From contig CAVBQS010000016.1 of assembly GCA_963597615.1 (NCBI GenBank), forward strand, positions 1-64,000: DNA of 64,000 nucleotides, written 5' to 3'. The translations under genes were made by a program, and so were the position numbers. The notes below the pieces were generated by a model that was given only the letters and a program-made list of their open reading frames with translations, was not told the DNA's origin and ran no database searches. Shown here piece after piece: positions 14,997 to 23,169 of this stretch. Source of the DNA: CAKRJP01 sp963597615. Lineage in GTDB: Bacteria; Bacillota; Clostridia; Lachnospirales; Lachnospiraceae. Each line of letters opens with the position of its first letter. Position 1 is the stretch's first letter.

Positions 14997-16928
14997 CTAT
15001 TTCTCTTGCTGTAAGCTTTTATGTTCTTTAATAATTTGCAGCATCCGATCTACCTGCTCCTCAAATCTTCCTTTCTCCGCTTCCGCAACATATTCCATCT
15101 CCTGCCCACGCTTCCATGATCTTGTATTTGTAGCAAATCCGTTGACAAATCCAAAGCATTTTAAAGCATGGGACATAACAGCACCAAGTCCACCATCCCT
15201 TGCATCAAGCCTCTTACTGTAATCTTTTCCATATTTGTCATCGAACATTTTTTTAACATCCGGTCTGATGGTTATCATATTCTCCATTATGGTATTCAAA
15301 CGAACTATATCGTATAATTCCGTAAAATGTTCTTTTATATACTCCTTGCTTGTGACAGATTCATCCATAGGAACATCCTTTATTTCATTTATGAAGTTAT
15401 CAAGAACTTCAAAACAATCTTCTGTACTTCCATTATAGAGGGCATCCATGAACTTCAGATCTTTTTCAAAGTTTGCTCGATCTTTTTCACTGGCAAATCT
15501 TCCCTGGGCATTCAAGTTAAATCCAGTCATTTCCCCTGCCAAACGTCCTTTTTCTGCATCTAGAATTCCTCCATAGGCAGTTTCTCCATAGGCCCCTACG
15601 ATATACTCCAAGCGATATGCTTCTAGCTGGTGATTATCATACCACTCAAAATGTTTTCGGCACAGTTCTTTCCCTTCTTCAGGCACAACTGAATTATAAG
15701 TCATGATTTCACGCAAATTCTGGATTTCCTCTTGATCTCCTGTTTCACACGCCTTTATATAATCCTCCAGTTTCTCATAAATAGTTACCGTCTGTTCCAA
15801 ACAACGCACATAATACTGATAAACTTTTTCTTCAAAAATCTGTCCCGGACTTTTCACTCCTTCTTCTTGGTTCATGTGTTCATGGTTCCAATCTGTAATA
15901 AAAGTCTTAACATCAAAGACACATTTTGCATAATGCTTCATTTCATCCAGGTGTCCCATAATATATTCCGGGTCCAACATTTTTGCCGTAATAATAATTC
16001 CGGAAGCGGCTTTTAAGGTATCAAATTTGCTCTCAATTTCAATGGCTTCCTTTAACTTTTCATTGGCATTCTTTAGCTTTTCAGTTCTTTGGTCGATCAT
16101 ATCATCTGCGGCTGTTCCCTGGTACTGGATCTTGCTGGCTTTGTCCATTTGTGCCCGATTCCTATAGGCCTCCTGATGCTCAGAAAGCCCTAATCTGGCC
16201 GCCAGATCCTTCATTCTCCGAATTCTAGCTCTTCCTTTTGGTCTGAATCTTTCCTCTCCTTTGGTTCCATGTTCCGTTCTTATTTCAATATAGTTATGGA
16301 CCTTCTTCTGCAAATTTTTAAAGTTTTCTTTATTCTTATCTTTTTTATATCTCTTAATGGCTTCGACAACATCTTTATATACCCCTGAATCCGTAAACCA
16401 AGAATCTTCTACGATCTTATCCATGACTTCATCAATAACATCTTCATTCTCCGTATAAGTCTTCCAATTTTTCAGCCTCAGGTCTTCATCAGAAATTTGT
16501 TTTTTGGCAGTTTTAGCCTCCTCCACCATGGTCTTAAGTTTTTCTAATTCTTCTTCTCCCAGCTCCTGATTCGCCTGGCTTATTTTCGTTTTAGCGATAC
16601 GAACAGCTCTAGACATCTTCTTTACCAAAGCATTACGGGACTGATACCTCTCTACAAAATTTGCATTTTCTAGGCCCTCTCCTTTTGGCACCTTTAAACC
16701 AATTCTTTCTTTTGCATCTAAACGGGAAAAAGCATCATCTAATTCTTTCAATTCCCCCATCAATTCAAACGAGGTATTAATTTCCATTTTTGCCCCTTGC
16801 TGCTGCATCATAGGCGCTTCGTGATTTCGCTGCATCTGTACGGGAGCTTCAACCGGTACATTCGATACATTCAAAGCCTCGAAGGGATTATTCTCTTTCT
16901 TTTCTACAGTTTTTGCCTTATCTCCCAT
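14997..16928 (-). CDS. Large coiled-coil-rich protein of unknown family (paralogue of the next gene)
   Basis: 643 residues, no signal peptide, no membrane segment, highly charged and mainly helical. It is a clear paralogue of the 677-residue protein encoded 16 bp upstream: both begin MG-x-x-x-KT-x-EKK, share RLDxKERIGLKVPKGE, the block FRPKGRARIRRMKDLAARLG, and GRFASEKDR. The N-terminal 40 residues are Gln/Met-rich (MQRNHEAPMMQQQG). From Ser181 a module of about 70 residues (SGVYKDVVEAI then YIEIRTEHGTKGEER) resembles modules in the proteins at 19121 and 53961. The C-terminal 200 residues are a conserved helical region. Ribosome site is AGGAGAAAG. Function unknown; with its neighbours it may be an effector or structural protein. 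Confidence 0.85.
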   Translation of the reverse strand: MGDKAKTVEKKENNPFEALNVSNVPVEAPVQMQRNHEAPMMQQQGAKMEINTSFELMGELKELDDAFSRLDAKERIGLKVPKGEGLENANFVERYQSRNALVKKMSRAVRIAKTKISQANQELGEEELEKLKTMVEEAKTAKKQISDEDLRLKNWKTYTENEDVIDEVMDKIVEDSWFTDSGVYKDVVEAIKRYKKDKNKENFKNLQKKVHNYIEIRTEHGTKGEERFRPKGRARIRRMKDLAARLGLSEHQEAYRNRAQMDKASKIQYQGTAADDMIDQRTEKLKNANEKLKEAIEIESKFDTLKAASGIIITAKMLDPEYIMGHLDEMKHYAKCVFDVKTFITDWNHEHMNQEEGVKSPGQIFEEKVYQYYVRCLEQTVTIYEKLEDYIKACETGDQEEIQNLREIMTYNSVVPEEGKELCRKHFEWYDNHQLEAYRLEYIVGAYGETAYGGILDAEKGRLAGEMTGFNLNAQGRFASEKDRANFEKDLKFMDALYNGSTEDCFEVLDNFINEIKDVPMDESVTSKEYIKEHFTELYDIVRLNTIMENMITIRPDVKKMFDDKYGKDYSKRLDARDGGLGAVMSHALKCFGFVNGFATNTRSWKRGQEMEYVAEAEKGRFEEQVDRMLQIIKEHKSLQQEK

Positions 16929-16944
16929 AATCTTTCTCCTAGGT

Positions 16945-18978
16945 CTATTTTATTTCTCCCTGAGCTTTTTTGTGTGCTTCAATAATCATCAGCATTTTCG
17001 TTCTTTGCTCTTCGAAATCTTTCTCTGTATCTGCCCTTTCATCCTCATCTTCCATGAGTCCTGCAGAATAGAAACTTACATTGTTATAACTAAATCCTTT
17101 AAGCACTGCAAGGAACTTTAAAGCAGTTGACATAGCAGCGCCAAATCCTCCATCCTCTGCATTAAGCTTTTTAATATAATCTGCTCCATATTTTTCTTCA
17201 ATCATTTTACAAACATCCGGTCTGAGATCTCTTAAATTTGCTCTCATCAAATCCCAACTTGCTATATTGGACAATTCCATAAAATGTTCTTCCATATATT
17301 CCTTGGTTGTTATGGTTTCATCCATAGGAAGCTTCCTATCTTCTGCCATATATTTTTCAACTAGTTCAAGGAACTGCTCAGGTTCTCCATTATATATGGT
17401 ATCCATCATCACCAGGTTCTTTTCAAAAATTTCTCGATCTTTCTCACTGGCAAACCTTCCCTGTTCATTTAACTGAAATCCTTCTACCACTCTGCCTAAA
17501 CGATCTTTATCAGCACTTAAAGTTGCGCCATACTTTGTTTCTCCATATGCCCCTACCACATAGGCCATTCGTAAAGCTGCAATCATTCTTGCGTCCATAT
17601 CTTCATAGAATTCTTTACACATTGCTTCCGACTCTTCATGCATGCCTCCACAACCTTCCATAGTTTTACGCAACTCTTCTATTTTTTCTTGATTTCCTAA
17701 TTCACAAGCAGTTATATAATCATCCAGTTTTGTAAAAATCTTCAGATTCATTTTTATATTCAGAGTATAATGCTTATAAATTTTTTCTTCAAAAATCTCT
17801 TCTTGACTTTTAACCCCTTCCTCCTGGTTTTGATTCTGCGCCTCTGTTCGTTCCTTCATAAAATCAAAGGCGGCTTTGATACTTTTTGCATTCTGCTTCA
17901 TTTCATCTAAGTGGGCCATAATATATTCCGGCTCCAACATTCTTGCTGTAATTATAATCTTGGAAGCCACTTTTAAGCCATCAAATTTACTTTCAATTAC
18001 AAAAGCTTCCTGCATCCTTTCACTGGCATTTTTTAGCTTCTCGGTACTGTGATCAATCATATCATCAGCTGCAGTTCCTTTGTACTGGATCTTACTAGCC
18101 TCCGTCATTGCTGCTCTTTTCTTATAATCTTTCTGCTGTTCATGAATTCCTAATCTAGCTGCCAAATCCTTCATTCTTCGAATTCTAGCTCTTCCTTTTG
18201 GTCTAAATTTTTCTTCCCCTTTGGTGTAATTATCTGTTCTTTTCTTAATATATTTTTCCACCTTCACCTGAAGATTTTTGAAATTCTTGTCACTTTTATC
18301 TTTACGATAGCGCTCGATTGCCTTTACAACATCTGTATATACCCCCGAATCCGTAAACCAGGAAGAATCCGCTACGATCTCATCCATAACTGTATCCATA
18401 GCCTCATTATTTTCTGAATAAATTTCCCAATTTTTCAACCCGGTGTCCTCATCACGAATTTGCGTTTTCGCAGTTTCCGCCTCTTTCACCATGGTATTCA
18501 ATTTCTTTAATTCCTCTTCATCCAAATTCTGGTTTGCATCTTTAATTTTTGTCTTGGCAAGGCGAACCGCCCTGTGCATCTTCTTTACCAAGTCATTACG
18601 AGACTGATATCTAGCTACAAAGTTCTTGTTTTCTACGCTTTCTCCTTTAGGCACCTTTAGACCAATTCTTTCTTTCATGTCTAAACGGGAAAAAGCGTCA
18701 TCTAAATCTTCCAGTTCCTTCTTTAGTTCATCCGGAGATTTCATTTTATCTTTAACTTCTACCTTCGCTTGCTCTCCCTGTACCTGCTGGGCCTGTGGAT
18801 TTAAAATATTCTCTCGGTGCTGTTCTCCCTCTTCCATCTCCCGGTTCAGCATCATGACATTGTTCAGTCTCTGATTCTCTGCATTCTGCTGCATCTGCAT
18901 TGGATTGCCAAATGGTGCATTGGGTGCATTTAGTGGCTTATTCGCTTTCTTTTCTGCTGTTTTCACTTCATTTCCCAT
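16945..18978 (-). CDS. Large coiled-coil-rich protein of unknown family
   Basis: 677 residues, cytoplasmic by appearance, strongly charged and helical. It is the first gene of a two-gene unit with its paralogue at 14997 (16 bp gap). The N-terminus has a Gln/Asn-rich low-complexity stretch (MQMQQNAENQRLNN) and then an acidic linker. The module starting at Ser211 (SGVYTDVVKAIERYRKDK, later YIKKRTDNYTKGEEK) is the one I see in the other large proteins of this window. Later blocks include KIQYKGTAADDMIDHSTEKL and MDETITTKEYMEEHF. Start ATG at 18978 follows AAAAAAGGAGACAAATATT. No catalytic motif recognised. Function unknown. Confidence 0.85.
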   Translation of the reverse strand: MGNEVKTAEKKANKPLNAPNAPFGNPMQMQQNAENQRLNNVMMLNREMEEGEQHRENILNPQAQQVQGEQAKVEVKDKMKSPDELKKELEDLDDAFSRLDMKERIGLKVPKGESVENKNFVARYQSRNDLVKKMHRAVRLAKTKIKDANQNLDEEELKKLNTMVKEAETAKTQIRDEDTGLKNWEIYSENNEAMDTVMDEIVADSSWFTDSGVYTDVVKAIERYRKDKSDKNFKNLQVKVEKYIKKRTDNYTKGEEKFRPKGRARIRRMKDLAARLGIHEQQKDYKKRAAMTEASKIQYKGTAADDMIDHSTEKLKNASERMQEAFVIESKFDGLKVASKIIITARMLEPEYIMAHLDEMKQNAKSIKAAFDFMKERTEAQNQNQEEGVKSQEEIFEEKIYKHYTLNIKMNLKIFTKLDDYITACELGNQEKIEELRKTMEGCGGMHEESEAMCKEFYEDMDARMIAALRMAYVVGAYGETKYGATLSADKDRLGRVVEGFQLNEQGRFASEKDREIFEKNLVMMDTIYNGEPEQFLELVEKYMAEDRKLPMDETITTKEYMEEHFMELSNIASWDLMRANLRDLRPDVCKMIEEKYGADYIKKLNAEDGGFGAAMSTALKFLAVLKGFSYNNVSFYSAGLMEDEDERADTEKDFEEQRTKMLMIIEAHKKAQGEIK

Positions 18979-19120
18979 AATATTTGTCTCCTTTTTTCTA
19001 TTTTTACGTTTCTGTTTTTTATTATTCGGTTTGCATCTTTGTTATATTATATTATACGTGATTCTGATCCAGAAGGCTAATCCCTCTTAGACAAACTTTC
19101 CATATCAAAATTTTGAACCT

Positions 19121-20692
19121 TTAATAGGTAATGCCTTCTTTTTTTCTAATCATATAGGTGGCCACATTTATACTGAAGGCACTTCTATCAAAGGTAACAT
19201 AATAGTCAATAGTACCTTTCCCACTATCAACATCACCTGTAGCTAATGATGGTACACGAATGGTATTATATCCATAGAAGGCAAGAATGATACTAACTTC
19301 CAAAGGAAGGGCGCTGGCTTTATAACCTCCATGAGCCTCTGCTTCCTTGAGATAACTACAAAAATCAGGGTATTTGGTCTGAAAATGGTCACATAGCACT
19401 TTTGCATGGTTCATATCAATGATTTTTGCATTTTGATTAAAAGTCATTGTAACTTGCATGGACCCCAGGCTTGTTCCAAAGCTCCAGCTATGCTCACTTG
19501 CCGCCTTATCGATCTCAAACTTTTTTTCATCATCTGCATTTTCAAAGGCAATTCCTCTTGCCGCTGTATAAGTTCCCTTTCCAAAATTTCCTGAACCTAA
19601 GTATTGACGGCTATCTTCCGTAGTTCCTGCCAACTGATCCACCATGCCCTGTGCAGTAACTGGATCCTTTTCGCTTCTTATGCCTTTCTCTGCAATTCCA
19701 ATGGTATGATACAGTCTTACCTTCACCGGAGCTTTTTTCTCAGCCTCTTTTGTATCAGTTATCTGCTCTGGAGTCCGCTTTGCCCAGCCAATGGCATTAA
19801 AGAATCTAGTCGATAAAAAATCCGACTGATTCTCTTCTATTCCCTGAACTTCTAAGACCTTTGCAAGCTTTAGTAATTCCTTATCATTTTTAGAATCCTC
19901 TTCTGTCTGTAAAATCTTCATCCTCTCAAGCTTCTCCACAGGAATATTCTTTACTTCCTCTTGCAAATAGTGAGAAAGAAGATTAAATTTTCCACTGACG
20001 GCTTTCTCAACTACTTCCTGGGATACCTGGCTTAGGTCTTCTGCTTTTTCAATATCAGCATAAGCCATCTGGGTATCTTCTGCAAACTTACTTATCTCAA
20101 GCTGCACCTTATCATAAAGCTTTTCAATCATAGCTTTTCTTCGTCTTCCCGGTCTAGTAATAGGACTTCTAGAATCAATATATTCTTTACATGATTCCAG
20201 GAGACGGTTTAAAACTTCATATCTTTCGCTTTCTTCTCCCCCATTTTTCACCAGGCTATTAAAAAGCTCCAGGTCCGTTGCCACATCGTTATAAAACTGA
20301 GAATTGCTTCCATATTTATTATTTTTCATGACAATTTCAAGCTCCTGCAGAGAAAAGCCGGAATAATGTTCCTTATTTCTTCTACTGTATTTTTTTCCTT
20401 CCTTGTCTTTTGGAATCTTATCCTGCAAGCCTCTCATTGCCTGACCGGTACTGTCATGCCAATGGTCTTCAATCTCCTTCTTCCGTCTTTCATGTTCCGT
20501 CTTCCTGCGCTTCCATTCTCTGGCATCTTTCACATCCTTTTCTTCCATCTGAAGCATTCTGGAGTTCATGTCCGAATAGCTAAGACCATATTTCTTCGTA
20601 AAATCATCTACCCGGGCATCATTTCTTAATTTCTCATTTAATTGATCAATTCGTGCTTTTTCCTGTTGAAATTGCTGTTGTTTGAATATCAT
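19121..20692 (-). CDS. Large protein with C-terminal PARP-like ADP-ribosyltransferase domain
   Basis: 523 residues, no signal peptide. Residues 1-70 are helical and Gln/Lys-rich (starting MIFKQQQFQQEK); residues about 131-200 contain the shared module (SQFYNDVATDLELFNSL, then YIDSRSPITRPGRRRK). The C-terminal 200 residues look like an ADP-ribosyltransferase of the H-Y-[E/D] class: VRLYHTIG with His329, FGKGTYTAARG with Tyr375 (compare FGKGIYFAD of PARPs), and TIDYYVTFDRSAF with Asp496 at the place of the PARP catalytic Glu (compare NEYIVYD). That is the pattern of toxin ARTs of the HYD type. Strong ribosome site GGGAGGGGA. The enzyme call is motif-based inference; the target is unknown. Located upstream of the 677/643 pair in the same direction, 142 bp apart. 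Confidence 0.8.
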   Translation of the reverse strand: MIFKQQQFQQEKARIDQLNEKLRNDARVDDFTKKYGLSYSDMNSRMLQMEEKDVKDAREWKRRKTEHERRKKEIEDHWHDSTGQAMRGLQDKIPKDKEGKKYSRRNKEHYSGFSLQELEIVMKNNKYGSNSQFYNDVATDLELFNSLVKNGGEESERYEVLNRLLESCKEYIDSRSPITRPGRRRKAMIEKLYDKVQLEISKFAEDTQMAYADIEKAEDLSQVSQEVVEKAVSGKFNLLSHYLQEEVKNIPVEKLERMKILQTEEDSKNDKELLKLAKVLEVQGIEENQSDFLSTRFFNAIGWAKRTPEQITDTKEAEKKAPVKVRLYHTIGIAEKGIRSEKDPVTAQGMVDQLAGTTEDSRQYLGSGNFGKGTYTAARGIAFENADDEKKFEIDKAASEHSWSFGTSLGSMQVTMTFNQNAKIIDMNHAKVLCDHFQTKYPDFCSYLKEAEAHGGYKASALPLEVSIILAFYGYNTIRVPSLATGDVDSGKGTIDYYVTFDRSAFSINVATYMIRKKEGITY

Positions 20693-20832
20693 AATTTCCC
20701 CTCCCAGATATCTTATATATTTCTTTTTCCTTTTTATGCATCTTTATCAAAGCTTTCCTCTCAACTGCTCTGCATGTCTTTCTGTAATAATTATACGAAA
20801 TCTTTTCCTCCATGGCTATAATCGAATCAAAC

Positions 20833-20883
20833 AAGAAAAGATCTTCAGACGCAAGCAAATATCTTGTCTGAAGATCTTTTCTT
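20833..20883. terminator. Terminator after the yeiH-type gene
   Basis: AAGAAAAGATCTTCAGAC and GTCTGAAGATCTTTTCTT form an 18-bp perfect stem with a 15-base loop, with T-rich flanks. It lies downstream of the exporter gene (minus strand) and upstream of the ART-domain gene, whose promoter must be in the remaining 140 bp. Confidence 0.8.
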
Positions 20884-20900
20884 ATGATCTGTTTATTGTT

Positions 20901-21938
20901 TTACCAAATATGCATTAGATGTTGCATCAATAAACTTACCACAGTGATTCCTACCCAACAGGTGGCTCCCACTGCAATAGGCTTTCCTCCGTTTTTTATA
21001 AGTTTGATCACATTACTGTTTAGACCAATGGCCGCCATAGCCATAATGATCATGAATTTGGACAGCTCTTTAATGGGCGTAAAAACATCCCCACTAACAC
21101 CCACTTGCATGCAAATGGTTGTAATAATGGCTGCGATAACAAAATAAAGGATAAACATGGGAAAAGCCCGCTTTAAACTAAAACTAGATCCTTTCGCATC
21201 TGCATTCCTACTATCCTTAGTTCTTATAAAGGATAGGACCAGAGTAATAGGGATAATAACCAAAGTCCTAGTAAGCTTTACCGTCACCGCCTTATTTAAA
21301 GTCTCACTTCCCAGATCCCACATACTATCCCAGGTAGAAGCAGCCGCTGTCACAGAGGAAGTATCATTAATGGCTGTTCCTGCAAAAATACCAAAGGCAT
21401 CTCCATGCAAAGTATCAAATCCAATGGCCTTTCCAAGGATTGGGAAGAAAATCGCAGCCAGCATATTAAAAAAGAATATTACTGCGATAGATTGGGCAAT
21501 CTCATCGTCATCCGCATCAATTACCGGGGCCGTAGCCGCAATGGCAGAGCCTCCGCAGATAGAAGATCCAACTCCCACTAAAATTGATGTATTAGCCGGT
21601 ACCTTCAAAAGCTTCCGCATAATCCAGGCAATCACCAAAGATGTGGTAATGGTACAAATAATAATGGGCAGTGACTGCTTTCCTGTCTGAAAAATAACTC
21701 CCAGATTCATACCAAAGCCAAGAAAAACCACTGCCGCCTGAAGAACCAGCTTCGAAGTCCACTTAATTCCAGGCTCCATAGCCCCCTTATCTTCCCAAAA
21801 CATGGTAATCACCATACCAGCTAAAATCGCAATCACCGCACCCCCAACAAGAGGAAACAACTTACCCAAAATCCAAGACGGCACCGCAATACAAAGACAG
21901 AGCAAAATTCCCTTGCCATTCTTCTTTATAAATTCCAC
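20901..21938 (-). CDS. YeiH family putative sulfate/anion exporter
   Basis: Integral membrane protein of the YeiH/UPF0324 family with about ten hydrophobic segments. Conserved blocks include WTSKLVLQAAVVFLGFGMN, VGVGSSICGGSAIAA and GTAINDTSSVTAAA, the last two being family hallmarks. An ORF is open back to 22043, but that part crosses a strong intergenic hairpin and has no ribosome site. I prefer GTG at 21938, with GAGAGG 9 bp upstream, giving 345 residues, a normal family length. It is divergent from a LysR gene, the usual arrangement for yeiH and its regulator. Substrate (sulfate, sulfite or related anion, or taurine metabolism product) is uncertain. Confidence 0.9.
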   Translation of the reverse strand: MEFIKKNGKGILLCLCIAVPSWILGKLFPLVGGAVIAILAGMVITMFWEDKGAMEPGIKWTSKLVLQAAVVFLGFGMNLGVIFQTGKQSLPIIICTITTSLVIAWIMRKLLKVPANTSILVGVGSSICGGSAIAATAPVIDADDDEIAQSIAVIFFFNMLAAIFFPILGKAIGFDTLHGDAFGIFAGTAINDTSSVTAAASTWDSMWDLGSETLNKAVTVKLTRTLVIIPITLVLSFIRTKDSRNADAKGSSFSLKRAFPMFILYFVIAAIITTICMQVGVSGDVFTPIKELSKFMIIMAMAAIGLNSNVIKLIKNGGKPIAVGATCWVGITVVSLLMQHLMHIW

Positions 21939-22039
21939 AAACTCATACCTCTCTTTCCTATGTACATGTTGACTCTTGCTAAACGTCAACAAACTCCCCG
22001 GATTGTACAAAATAATCAAAGCAAAAGAAGACCCTTGGA

Positions 22040-22090
22040 GCATGTCGGTCCTTAGGGGCCGTCTTTTGGCCCCTTAGTACCGCTACATGC
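22040..22090. repeat. Long imperfect palindrome (stem-loop) between yeiH and lysR
   Basis: GCATGT pairs with ACATGC, CGGT with ACCG, and a GC-rich core GGGGCC with GGCCCC around the loop GTCTTTT. With two mismatches and a 2-base bulge about 19 pairs form over 51 bases. It is more GC-rich than its surroundings and has no T run on either side. It may be an interspersed palindromic repeat or a structured leader. No second copy was noticed in the window. Confidence 0.75.
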
Positions 22091-22273
22091 GGAAGGTCGC
22101 TAACACGAGCGAGTCTTCGTTGCTTTCGGTTATTTTGAACAATCCTTCGCAATTTTTTAGCGTTTCACAACAGTCACCTTCCGTATATAGAATACTAGCA
22201 CTGGTTTTTGATAAGGTAAAATTATATAATGATATGGAACAATAAGGTATTTTTATTGATAAAGGAGATTGTT

Positions 22274-23152
22274 ATGCTTGATTTTCGCACCGAAACTTTT
22301 CTTACTGTTTGTGAGACCATGAATTTTACTGCCGCTGCCAGGGAATTGAATATTACCCAGCCTGCAGTTTCCCAGCACATTCATTTTTTGGAAGCCCAGT
22401 ACCATACTTCTCTTTTTGTTTACCGAAACAAAAGGCTTTCTCTTACCCGGTCTGGGGAGATTCTCAGGAAACGTCTCTTAACCATGAAAAATGACGAAAA
22501 AGCCATCCAGGACGAAATAAAAAGCAAGTTTTCCGGAATTGAGACCCTTTCTATGGGAGTCACTATGACCATCGGAGAATATGCCATTGTGGATAAACTG
22601 GCGGACTTCTTAAAAAGCCATCCAGAAATTAACATTCACCTTCATTATGGTAATACCAGCCAGCTCCTACAACTGTTGGACCAGGGTCAGATTTCCATGG
22701 CTATTGTGGAGGGTAACTATCCAAAGGAAAATTATTCCCACAAAAAATACAGCACAGAGGACTATATTGCCGTCTGTGCCGCATCTCATAAATTTGTAAA
22801 CGAAGACCCTCTAAGCATTCACGATCTAATCTGCGAACGTCTCCTGGTACGGGAGGAAGGGTCCGGTACCAGGAACATTTTAGAGCAGAGCTTAATTGCC
22901 AGGGGGCTTCGAATTTCTGATTTCACTCACTATACCCAGGTGGAAAACATGCATTCTATCATCGGTCTCTTAAAGAAAGACTGCGGAATTTCTTTCCTTT
23001 ACAAGATTGCCGTAGAAAAAGAATTAGCCTCCGGAACCCTAAAAGAAATTTCTCTAACAGATTTTAAAATGCAACATGATTTCGATATGATCTGGGAGAA
23101 GAATAGCATCTATACAGACAAGTATCTTACCGTTTGCAGGGAATTTATTTAA
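22274..23152 (+). CDS. LysR family transcriptional regulator
   Basis: 292 residues from the ATG at 22274 (ribosome site AAAGGAGATTGTT); the ORF extends 15 codons further upstream, but that part has no ribosome site and does not fit the family. N-terminal winged HTH: FLTVCETMNFTAAARELNIT then QPAVSQHIHFLE. The C-terminal effector-binding domain includes LSMGVTMTIGEYAI and VREEGSGTRNILEQ. Divergent from the yeiH-type exporter, so it most likely controls it and itself. Confidence 0.93.
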   Translation: MLDFRTETFLTVCETMNFTAAARELNITQPAVSQHIHFLEAQYHTSLFVYRNKRLSLTRSGEILRKRLLTMKNDEKAIQDEIKSKFSGIETLSMGVTMTIGEYAIVDKLADFLKSHPEINIHLHYGNTSQLLQLLDQGQISMAIVEGNYPKENYSHKKYSTEDYIAVCAASHKFVNEDPLSIHDLICERLLVREEGSGTRNILEQSLIARGLRISDFTHYTQVENMHSIIGLLKKDCGISFLYKIAVEKELASGTLKEISLTDFKMQHDFDMIWEKNSIYTDKYLTVCREFI

Positions 23153-23169
23153 TTTCTTTGGATATATTT

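Noticed and set aside
20646..20858. 70-codon minus-strand ORF upstream of the ART-domain gene
   Set aside because: Overlaps the start of that gene, crosses the terminator region and has no ribosome site.
21939..22043. N-terminal extension of the yeiH reading frame
   Set aside because: It runs through a strong hairpin, lacks a ribosome site and would add 35 residues not typical of the family.
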